Shown here one piece after another: positions 1-6,903 of a stretch of 44,806 bases of DNA (positions within the stretch are counted from its first letter, which is position 1; each line of letters begins with the position of its first letter). Made by a program: the position numbers and the translations under genes. The notes beneath the pieces are model-generated. The model did not search any database. It saw only the letters and a program-made list of their open reading frames with translations, and was not told the origin of the DNA. The DNA is taken from positions 1-44,806 of the forward strand of contig NZ_SMJX01000030.1 of NCBI RefSeq assembly GCF_004348535.1, read 5' to 3'. The stretch is from Actinomadura sp. KC216. GTDB lineage: Bacteria; Actinomycetota; Actinomycetes; Streptosporangiales; Streptosporangiaceae.

Positions 1-333
1 GGTGGGTCGCGGGGCTGCTGGGGTTGGGCGTTGATGCGTTGCGCTCGGCGAGCTGGACTTCCAGGATGATGATGCGGCAGGCGGCATCCAGAGCGGTGCC
101 TTGGTTGACCAGATCCCGGGCGCGTTGGGCCAGCGCAGCTGGTAGCGGGAGTAGCGGCGATGGCCGCCGGCCGAGCGTTGCGGGACGAACAGCCTGGCGG
201 TGTCCAGGCTGCGCAGGAACGCGGGGTTGACGCCAAGGATGTCGGCGGCGCGGCCCATGCTGTATGCGGCGTAGTCCTCGTCGTCCAGCTTGTCGTTCAG
301 GCTGTTGCCGAGCTTGTTGCCGTTGACGGCCAT
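1..333 (-). pseudogene. MerR-family HTH regulator, partial and frameshifted
   Basis: Reading from the ATG at 333 gives a MerR-type winged helix: a helix-turn-helix around YSMGRAADILGVNP (residues 24-37), then FLRSLDTARLF and a wing with GGHRRYSRYQL (56-66). After about base 133 the frame gives nonsense, but slipping back one base restores a typical MerR continuation (LAQRARDLVNQG, then a coiled-coil-like ILEVQLAERNA) to the window edge. The gene is therefore broken by one base, or the sequence has an error there. Its ATG lies two bases after the stop of the upstream STAS gene, so it is the third gene of that cluster. MerR proteins bind promoter DNA as dimers; the effector is unknown. The 3' end is outside the window. 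Confidence 0.7.
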
Positions 334-335
334 TT

Positions 336-731
336 TCAGGGTCGGGTGTGGCTTGCTTGGTGGACTGTGATCGCCAGATCGGCCGTGGAGTAGATCGGCA
401 GGACGCGCGTAAGCCCGGTGGTCCGCAGCGTCTCGCGGATGCGTGGGATGACCGCCGCCAGGACCAGGGTGCGGTTGGGCTGGCTGCCGGGATGGCCGTC
501 GCCAGTGCCGTGTACAAGTCGGTGCGCTGCGGTCAGCACGCTCAGCCCGCTGGAATCGATGAAGCTCAGCCGGGCGAAGTCCAGCACCAGGTGGTCGGCG
601 CCCTCGCCGAGCACGGCGGCCAGGCGTTCACGCAACTGCGGGGCGGTGGCGACGTCCAGCTCGCCGTTCAAGGTCACGATGGCCAGATCCATGTGGTCCG
701 GATGGAACCGGCTTTCCACGATCAGAGCCAT
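336..731 (-). CDS. STAS-domain anti-sigma factor antagonist
   Basis: 131 residues, one STAS domain: an N-terminal strand (LAIVTLNGELDVATA, 16-30), then LVLDFARLSFIDSSGLSVL (48-66). The DSSG at 59-62 carries the serine that is phosphorylated in SpoIIAA-type anti-anti-sigma factors. By family knowledge it would bind a cytoplasmic serine-kinase anti-sigma factor and release a sigma factor; neither partner is in this window. I chose the ATG at 731 because the STAS fold begins right after it; the open frame runs on upstream but only antisense to the next gene. It starts 14 bases after the second STAS gene and ends two bases before the MerR ATG. No strong Shine-Dalgarno sequence is visible, so translation may depend on coupling. 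Confidence 0.85.
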   Translation of the reverse strand: MALIVESRFHPDHMDLAIVTLNGELDVATAPQLRERLAAVLGEGADHLVLDFARLSFIDSSGLSVLTAAHRLVHGTGDGHPGSQPNRTLVLAAVIPRIRETLRTTGLTRVLPIYSTADLAITVHQASHTRP

Positions 732-745
732 GACGGCGAACGAGG

Positions 746-1159
746 CTAATCGGGCCGCGTGAGGGCGTGTCTGAGGGTGGGGCTGAGGGCGATGTGCTGA
801 TCCAGGCCGGTGCGCTCCAAGATGCGACGGCACACTCCCGAAGGCCGGGAGACGACCAGGCTCCTGCGGCGAATGCGGACGGACCTCCAGACGGTGATCA
901 CGGCACCCAGACCGGAGGAGCCACAGAAGTGGACCTGGGCCAGATCCAGGATCACCCGGGAAGGGCAGGCCGGGTCGGCGATCAGGGCCTGGACGTGGTC
1001 GCGCAGCCGGTCGGCGCCGCGATGGTCGATCTCGCCGTCCAAGTAGACGATTACGGCGTGGCCGCGCTGTTCGGTCCGGATACCTAGCAGGTCGGCAGGA
1101 GCCGGGGCGGCAGCGGCCGCGGCCGACCGGGTCAGCCTGGGAGAACCAACCGTCAACAC
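746..1159 (-). CDS. STAS-domain protein (anti-anti-sigma factor-like)
   Basis: 137 residues; a low-complexity Ala-rich N-terminus (about 1-24), then a STAS domain with VIVYLDGEIDHRGADRL (36-52) and VILDLAQVHFCGSSGLGAV (69-87). The canonical Asp before the phospho-acceptor Ser is Gly here (GSSG at 80-83 instead of DSSG), so phosphorylation control may be altered. The start is taken as GTG at 1159, preceded by a good GGAGG about 9 bases upstream; a TTG follows immediately. It is first of the STAS-STAS-MerR set. Two adjacent STAS genes suggest either two antagonists feeding one anti-sigma factor or a partner-switch pair. Confidence 0.82.
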   Translation of the reverse strand: MLTVGSPRLTRSAAAAAAPAPADLLGIRTEQRGHAVIVYLDGEIDHRGADRLRDHVQALIADPACPSRVILDLAQVHFCGSSGLGAVITVWRSVRIRRRSLVVSRPSGVCRRILERTGLDQHIALSPTLRHALTRPD

Positions 1160-2294
1160 AATCTGTCACCTCCGCAGATGAGACGACGTGCTTACCCGCA
1201 GGAAGAGGTTCATAACTCGCTGGCCGGATACGGTCGAGTGTGACGGTAATGCACTGGGCACACTTCCGTCGTCCTGTTTCCGGCCACCTGCTGCTTGTTC
1301 GGGTCCGCTCACGCATTCACCGGAATGTGCGCGCTCGGACTTGGCGCAGTGGGGTCGTCGCCGCAGGTTGGCCGGGAAACTGGCGCCCGCGTTCAACGTC
1401 TCCGAAGGCGCGTCCATCGGTACGGCGTCAGGCATGTTCCAGCAGGTCAGCAGGGAGACATCCAAGGCTGCGGCTACTAGATATAGCCATCGAATCTCAG
1501 CGGTGGATTCCAAGAGTCATGTTTATCGCTCGCCGAACCGGGCATATGTGGGCAAAACTCTATTAGTATCCACTGCGTTCAAGGACCGTCAGTACCATCT
1601 GCGGTCAAGGCCAAGTTGCCGTTTTTTCAGCCTGCGGCAGGCTGGTATGTCATACCGCTGCGCATAGCCGCTGTCACACCTATCCTCGCCGCCCTGGCAG
1701 CGTTCTCCTAATACACACTGCAGGCGACGCTCAGTTCCGTTCACGACAATGGCCAAGCTGGCGGGAACATGGCCTTGCTCATGCGGCTGGGAGCGCCCGC
1801 TGCGGCTGACCTTGCTTGGCGGACTGGTGTCGCCGGCGATCGAGACGGCACGAGGTCTGCTGGTCACAGGCCGCGCCTTCGACATCGAGGATGTCGCCTG
1901 ATCAGACGCAAACCTCTCGCCTGATCCGCGGAAGCAATTGATCCACCGGCGCTTGCGCTCATGATCTACGCGCTCCAGGGGTCGCGCGACGAAGTGCTCC
2001 ATGCCGCCTCCAGCTTCGTGCCGGCCAGCCTCGCCTTCACCGGGGTGCCACGTGACCGCAACGAACGCGCGGCGCTGATGGCCCTGGCCCGCCAGCGACC
2101 TCTTCGACTGGGAACGTCCTTGGCCCCCATGCCACCCACGGCAATCCGCCAGGAACCGAGCGTCAACAGGCGGCGCCGAAGCTTTCACATCCCGCTCCAC
2201 CGGTTCCGCGCCTAGGAGGAGGTCGATCGCCTCTTCGACGTCTGAGCCATCTCCGCCCCATGAGGTCGTGAGGGGGCAGGGATGGCAGTCGTCG
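1160..2294. other. 1.1 kb without a recognisable gene
   Basis: The first bases hold the ribosome binding site and presumably the promoter of the STAS genes. The rest has open frames on both strands, but none has a recognisable domain, a good ribosome binding site or consistent actinomycete codon bias. Base composition at 1430-1720 is noticeably more AT-rich than the neighbouring genes. A short plus-strand stretch ending at 1902 (LVSPAIETARGLLVTGRAF) and one at 1961-2100 look protein-like but match nothing I know; they may be remains of decayed genes. Confidence 0.4.
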
Positions 2295-3638
2295 TCAGCC
2301 GAGCAGGAAGGCGCGTGCTTGTTCGGCGACCGGTTCCGGTGCCATCCAGAACGCGGAGTGGTCTTGGTCGGGCAGGGTCAGCACGGTGGCGTTCGGTAGG
2401 AGTGTGGCCAGCGCGTTGGCGCTTTGGCGGATGAAGGCCTCGCCGTTGCCGCCGACGGCCACCGCGACCGGCGCGTCGATCGACCAGCGGTCGGTGGGCA
2501 GTGGTTTGCCGTCCTGGAGCCCGCGCATTATCCGGCCGTCGTAGGTGTAGGTGTGGGCGTATTTGGCCATGGCGTCCCAGGAAGGGTCCTGCTTCATCGC
2601 GGGAATGTACTCGGCGGGGACACCGATCATCTCGGTCATGAAGTACTCGACGGCCTCGCTGCGCTTGCCCGCCGCGATCAGCGCTTCCTGGTGTTCGAGG
2701 TAGTCGGCGGGCGCCGGAGCGCGGGAGTCATCAACGATGAAGGGCGGCTCGTACAGGTAGAGCCCGGTCACCTTGCCGCCCAGCGCGCTGGCGGCGTCGA
2801 GGGCGAGACCGCAGCCCCCCGATCCGCTGGTCAGGGCCGCGGAGCCGCCTGCGACGTCGATCAGTGCCGCGATGTCGTCGATCTCGCGTGCCGGGTCGTA
2901 GGGCTGGGGGTCGCCGCTGGCGCCGCGCCCGCGGCGGTCGAAGCTGATGACGGTGAAGTGTTCGGACAGCGCCCGCGCGACGCCCGAGACGCCGGTGTGG
3001 TCCTCGGCGACGTTGCTGATCACGATGATCGCGGGGCCCGAACCGGTCTTCTGGTAGGCGATGGTGGTGCCGTCGGCGGAGGTGACGGTGCGAAGGTCGG
3101 ACATGATCGTCTCTCTTTCGGGTGAAGGTGTGTCGGTGTGCGGGGCGTCCAGCAGGTCGCCGAGCCGGTCGAGGGCTTCGGCGTAGCCTTCGGCCATCTG
3201 GAGCTCGACTGCCCGCTGTAGCGCCTGGCCGTCGGGGAATCCGGCCGTGACCTCGACGGTGCAGCCGGTGCCGGCCGGTGCGAAGGTGACCGCGGTGGGG
3301 AAGGTGCCCGTGCCGTCGGGTCGCCACGCCTGGTCGGCGAACTCGTCGTCGTAGCGCAGCTCGGTGCGGGCGACGACCGCCTTGTAGGTGGCGATGCTGC
3401 GGACCGGGGCGGCCGAGCCGTCCACCGGCGCGATCTGGAACCGCCAGCGTCCGCCTGGGCGCACGTCCATCTCGTACACGGTCGCGGCCCAGCCCTGCGG
3501 GCCCCACCAGCGGGTGATCGCCTTGGGATCGGTCCAGGCCCACCACGCGCGCTCGACGCCGGCGGCGTAGGTGCGGCTGATATGGATGGTGTTGCTCGAC
3601 TTGTCGATCACAATGCCGTCCGCGGTGCCTTCGGGCAT
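2295..3638 (-). CDS. SRPBCC (AHSA1-like) domain joined to alpha/beta hydrolase
   Basis: One uninterrupted frame of 447 residues. Residues 1-170 are an SRPBCC/AHSA1 ligand-binding domain (ERAWWAWTDPKAITRWWGP, then PGGRWRF). From residue 179 (MSDLRTVTSADG) follows a complete alpha/beta hydrolase: oxyanion region and FDRRGRGASGD, a nucleophile elbow SGSGG within LTSGSGGCGLALD, and a C-terminal DQDHSAFW with the likely catalytic His. The ATG at 3638 has an excellent AAGGAGG and sits two bases past the ArsR stop. In other actinomycetes these are usually separate proteins; an internal ATG at 3104 with a weak GAGAG could yield the hydrolase alone (269 residues). The substrate is unknown. The ArsR gene upstream probably controls it. 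Confidence 0.75.
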   Translation of the reverse strand: MPEGTADGIVIDKSSNTIHISRTYAAGVERAWWAWTDPKAITRWWGPQGWAATVYEMDVRPGGRWRFQIAPVDGSAAPVRSIATYKAVVARTELRYDDEFADQAWRPDGTGTFPTAVTFAPAGTGCTVEVTAGFPDGQALQRAVELQMAEGYAEALDRLGDLLDAPHTDTPSPERETIMSDLRTVTSADGTTIAYQKTGSGPAIIVISNVAEDHTGVSGVARALSEHFTVISFDRRGRGASGDPQPYDPAREIDDIAALIDVAGGSAALTSGSGGCGLALDAASALGGKVTGLYLYEPPFIVDDSRAPAPADYLEHQEALIAAGKRSEAVEYFMTEMIGVPAEYIPAMKQDPSWDAMAKYAHTYTYDGRIMRGLQDGKPLPTDRWSIDAPVAVAVGGNGEAFIRQSANALATLLPNATVLTLPDQDHSAFWMAPEPVAEQARAFLLG

Positions 3639-3640
3639 GT

Positions 3641-4009
3641 TCAACCTCCTTGCGGGTTCGCCGTGTCGGATGCGCAGGCGTCGTCGTCTTCGAGGAAGGC
3701 GCCGAGGCGGTCCATCCGCTCCGACCACAGGGCGGCGAATCCCTGCGTCCAGTCGCTCAGCTCGCGCATCGCTTCGGGGTGCAGCCGGTAGATCCGCTGC
3801 TGGGCCCGTTTGGTCACCTCGACGACGCCCGCCTGGGCGAGCAGCCGCAGATGCCGGGACACCTGCGGCTGGCCCAACCCCAGCGCGTCGACGATCGCGC
3901 CCACCGAATGCGGGCCGTTCCTGAGCAACTCGACGATCCGAAACCGGTTCGGCTCGGAGATCGCCGTCATTCGCTGTTGCACGCTGTTGACCACGCCTCG
4001 AAGATACAT
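3641..4009 (-). CDS. ArsR/SmtB-family transcriptional repressor
   Basis: 122 residues from the ATG at 4009 (a GTG at 4015 is also possible). The winged helix is clear: ISEPNRFRIVELLRNG, then VGAIVDALGLGQPQVSRHLRLLAQAGVV, where the recognition helix is QPQVSRHLRLL. There is no CxC or ArsR-type cysteine pair near the recognition helix, so it is not obviously a metal sensor; it resembles the ArsR proteins found next to SRPBCC/AHSA1 genes. Its stop (3641-3643) is two bases before the next start and its 3' end contains that gene's ribosome binding site, so the two are coupled. A palindrome at 4004-4035 overlaps its start and suggests autoregulation. Confidence 0.88.
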   Translation of the reverse strand: MYLRGVVNSVQQRMTAISEPNRFRIVELLRNGPHSVGAIVDALGLGQPQVSRHLRLLAQAGVVEVTKRAQQRIYRLHPEAMRELSDWTQGFAALWSERMDRLGAFLEDDDACASDTANPQGG

Positions 4010-4035
4010 GAGCACATATATATGTGCAAGTGTAT
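4004..4035. promoter_or_regulatory. Palindromic operator over the ArsR start
   Basis: A perfect 16-bp palindrome (GCACATATATATGTGC, 4012-4027) lies inside a 32-bp imperfect dyad (13 of 16 half-site positions match). It is a striking AT-rich island in GC-rich DNA and covers the start and ribosome-binding region of the ArsR gene. Size and position fit an ArsR-family autorepressor site; that assignment is inference. Confidence 0.7.
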
Positions 4036-4149
4036 ATAGCGAGGTTGTGGGCCCTGCCGTTGGACGCGGTCATGTGGGGTTCGCGCATGGTCCCGGCCTG
4101 CGTGGCGGGCGGGACGTGGCGGGCAGGGCGTTGCGGGGGCGCTGGCGCG

Positions 4150-4545
4150 CGTCGCTGATCTCGGGCCGGGGGACCCGGGCGTCCTGCTGTATGGGCGGGG
4201 CGGCCATCTGGAGACCTTCGCGCGCAACCTTCCTGCGCTTCCGTGGCCGGACGCCGAGCGACCGCGATCGGCCTGCTCGGCCATGGGCTCACCGGACGGT
4301 CGCCGTCCGATTCCTACACGGGTGCAGGCGTAGGACCGATCACGTCCTCGTCGTCCCGCCCGCGCTCGGCCTGGACGCCGCCGACCTCGTCGCGCCAGTC
4401 CCTGGGCGGCCGGGCCGCCGCGCTGGCGGCTTCGCGTGCGCAGGATCGGCGCGACCGCGCCCTAGGCGTCGCGGTCGCCGAAGCCATCGGCGACCGCAAC
4501 GCACTCCTGCTGCACCGGCACAGCTTCGCTCACCAAACCCAGTTG
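4150..4545 (+). pseudogene. Decayed alpha/beta hydrolase (meta-cleavage hydrolase type)
   Basis: Three plus-strand frames each carry part of an alpha/beta hydrolase in the correct order. GVLLYGRGGHLETFARNLPAL (4180-4242; family HG-GGH motif) shifts to a frame with AIGLLGHGLTGRSPSDSYTG (4255-4320). A third piece reads HVLVVPPALGLDAADLV, then RQSLGGRAAALAAS (about 4395-4440), the nucleophile elbow GxSxG. The last part (AVAEAIGDRNALLLHRH, about 4465-4520) looks more like a class II aldolase, so the relic may be a composite. At least two frameshifts make it non-functional. No start or ribosome binding site is preserved. Confidence 0.55.
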
Positions 4546-4555
4546 GGTTGGTTGT

Positions 4556-6088
4556 TCAGGCGGCGGTGTCTGGTGGGGTCCAGGAGAGGACGTCTATGGC
4601 GCCGTTGGTGCCGTAGGAGCCGAGGCCGTTGATGTTCTTGGCGAAGATGTAGTTGTGGACGGTGGTGATGGGCACGAACCAGGCCTGGTCGAGGACGGTC
4701 TTGTTCAGGTTCTGGGCGGCGGTCTTCTGGTGGCCGGTGGGGGCGGTGGCGAGACCGGTGAAGGCGCGGGTTATCTCGGGGTTCCGGCTCTGGTAGGGGT
4801 TGAGGGGTGAGGCGGCGCCGGCGAAGTTGAACAGGGCGCTGGCGAACATCGGGTTGGCGAGGCGGAACGTGGTGGCCCCGTACTTGTGGGAACCGAGTTC
4901 CGCGACGTACTTGTTCAGGTCGTTGCCGACGTTGGTGATGGTGGCGCGGACGCCGACCTTGGCGAGCTGGGCGACGATGGCCTGGGAGACCACGTTGAGG
5001 CCGAAGGTCGAAAGGTCGACGATCTTCACTTCGAAGCCGTCCGGGTAGCCGGCGTCGGCGAGCATCTTCTTGGCCTTGGCGGGGTCGTGGGGGTAGGTCT
5101 TCTCGAGTGCGGGGTCGTGGCCGTCGGTGCCTTGCGGCGCGAGCTGGCCGGTCGGGTGGTAGCCGGTGCCGAGGGCCTTGGCGAGGGCGTTGCGGTCGAT
5201 CGCGTGGTTGAGCGCTTGGCGGACCTTCTGCTCGCCGAGGGCGGGGACGGTCCTGCCGTTCCGGTCCAGGAGGTAGAGCGAGATGACGCCGGGGTCTCCG
5301 CTGAGGACGGTGGCGCCCATGCCCTTGGCCTGGGTGCTGAGGGTCGCGGTGGCGTTCAGGTCGACGTCGATCTGACCGCTGTTGAGGGCCTGGAGGGCGG
5401 AGTTCGGGTCGCTGATGACCTTGATGACGACCTTGTCCCAGCGCTGGGCGGACGGATCGTGGTAGTTCGGGTTCTTCACCAGGGTGTAGTGGTCGCCGGC
5501 GACGGTGGCGGAGGTGTCGAGGGTGTAGGGCCCGGCGCCGAACGTCCTGGTGGTGAGCTGCCCGGGGTTCTTCAGCCCGGCGGGGCTGATGACGTCGCCC
5601 CAGTTGACGAGCTGGCTGAACACGTAGGGGAGCATCGGGTTGGGGGAGGACAGGTCGACGCGGACGGTCCGCCCGCCGGTCGCCTTCGCGCCGGTGATGC
5701 CGGTGAGGAACGGGCTCATCGAGCCGGGGGTCTTCAGGTAGTAGTTGATGGTGGCGGCGACGGCGGCGGGGTCGACGGTCGTGCCGTCGGCGAACTTCAC
5801 GCCGGGGCGGAGGGTCAGCTCGAACCTTGTGTTGCCCGTGCCGACGTACTTCCACGAGGTGGCGAGCGCCGGAGCGAAGGTCCCGTCGGACTTCGCGCGG
5901 ATCAGGGGCTCGTACGTCAGCCAGTGCACGATGCCCTGGGCTCCGGAGCCGTTCTGGCCGGGGTTGAGGCTTTCGGGCGGTGCGGGCAGCGCGACGGTGA
6001 GGGTGCGGTCGGTGGGGGAGCCGCCGGCCGCTGAGCATGCGGTGAGGCCGAGGGCGGCGATGGTCAGTGCCGTGACAACGCGCTTCAT
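4556..6088 (-). CDS. ABC transporter substrate-binding lipoprotein (peptide/Opp family 5)
   Basis: 510 residues with a lipoprotein signal (LGLTAC, lipidated Cys18) and a full SBP family 5 body: TLTVALPAPPESLNP near the N-terminus, ATSWKYVG, FELTLRPGVKFADG, and the C-terminal half typical of dipeptide/oligopeptide/nickel binders. It is the extracellular receptor for the importer encoded just upstream. Its ATG (6088) overlaps the stop of the ATPase gene (ATGA). It is the last gene of the eleven-gene run from 15818. Family 5 receptors bind peptides but also sugars, opines and aromatic conjugates, so the ligand cannot be read from the fold; the catabolic neighbours suggest an amide- or ester-linked organic acid. 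Confidence 0.93.
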   Translation of the reverse strand: MKRVVTALTIAALGLTACSAAGGSPTDRTLTVALPAPPESLNPGQNGSGAQGIVHWLTYEPLIRAKSDGTFAPALATSWKYVGTGNTRFELTLRPGVKFADGTTVDPAAVAATINYYLKTPGSMSPFLTGITGAKATGGRTVRVDLSSPNPMLPYVFSQLVNWGDVISPAGLKNPGQLTTRTFGAGPYTLDTSATVAGDHYTLVKNPNYHDPSAQRWDKVVIKVISDPNSALQALNSGQIDVDLNATATLSTQAKGMGATVLSGDPGVISLYLLDRNGRTVPALGEQKVRQALNHAIDRNALAKALGTGYHPTGQLAPQGTDGHDPALEKTYPHDPAKAKKMLADAGYPDGFEVKIVDLSTFGLNVVSQAIVAQLAKVGVRATITNVGNDLNKYVAELGSHKYGATTFRLANPMFASALFNFAGAASPLNPYQSRNPEITRAFTGLATAPTGHQKTAAQNLNKTVLDQAWFVPITTVHNYIFAKNINGLGSYGTNGAIDVLSWTPPDTAA

Positions 6089-6900
6089 GGCGCGGTCCTC
6101 TCAGGGGTCCGTAGTTCCCGCCGCAGCCTTCTGCGGCGGGCCTGTTCCTGCGGGTCGGCGACCGGTGCGGCGGCCAGCAGCGCCCGCGTGTAGGGGTGGG
6201 CGGGGTTCCCGCAGATCTCGGTGACCTCGCCGGTCTCGACCAGGCGTCCTCGGCGGAGCACGGCGACGCGGTCGGCGAGGTGGCGGACGACGGCGAGGTC
6301 GTGGGTGATGAACAGGTAGGCCAGGTCGTGGCCGGCCTTGAGGTCGGTGAGCAGGTTGAGCACCTGGGCCTGGACGGACAGGTCCAGGGCGCTGACCGCC
6401 TCGTCGCAGATGATGAGCCGGGGTTCGGGCATCAGCGCGCGTGCGATGGCGATGCGCTGGAGTTGCCCGCCGGAGAACTGGCCCGGGTAGCGGGCGGCGG
6501 CCGATCCGTCCAGGCCGACCGCTTCGAGCTTCTCCGTGACCCGGCCCGCGTCGTGCTTGCCGGGGAGCGTCTCGGCGACGGTCTGCCCGATCGTCCTGCC
6601 GGGGTTGAACGACAGGTACGGGTTCTGGAAGACGACCTGGACGTGCCGGGCGAGTTCGCGGCGCGACAGCAGGCCGATGTCGCGGCCGTCCAGCCGGATC
6701 GAGCCTTCGCTGACCGGTACCAGCCGCAGGATGGCCTTGCCGAGCGTCGTCTTGCCGGATCCGGACTCGCCGACCAGGCCGACGGTCTCGCCGGCGCGGA
6801 TGTCGAGCGACACCTCCGTCAGCGCGGGTGCGGGACGCGGCCGCCGCCGTCCGGCGTAGCGGACGCTGACGTCGCTCACCTCGATGAGTGGTTCGGGCAT
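6085..6900 (-). CDS. Peptide-class ABC importer ATPase (DppF/OppF-like)
   Basis: 271 residues with all nucleotide-binding motifs: Walker A GESGSGKTT (44-52), Q-loop FQNPY (91-95), signature FSGGQLQR (142-149), Walker B LIICDE (162-167) and a switch His in FITHD. The C-terminal extension NPAHPYTRALL is characteristic of the Opp/Dpp subfamily. It starts three bases after the fused permease-ATPase gene ends and overlaps the binding-protein start by four bases, so stoichiometric co-expression is expected. It acts on the inner membrane face with the second ATPase domain encoded in the preceding gene. Confidence 0.93.
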   Translation of the reverse strand: MPEPLIEVSDVSVRYAGRRRPRPAPALTEVSLDIRAGETVGLVGESGSGKTTLGKAILRLVPVSEGSIRLDGRDIGLLSRRELARHVQVVFQNPYLSFNPGRTIGQTVAETLPGKHDAGRVTEKLEAVGLDGSAAARYPGQFSGGQLQRIAIARALMPEPRLIICDEAVSALDLSVQAQVLNLLTDLKAGHDLAYLFITHDLAVVRHLADRVAVLRRGRLVETGEVTEICGNPAHPYTRALLAAAPVADPQEQARRRRLRRELRTPERTAP

Positions 6901-6903
6901 CGG

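Noticed and set aside
1589..2200. 203-codon minus frame in the gene-poor region
   Set aside because: Basic, repeat-free translation without known domain, no ribosome binding site and poor codon bias; not supported as a gene.
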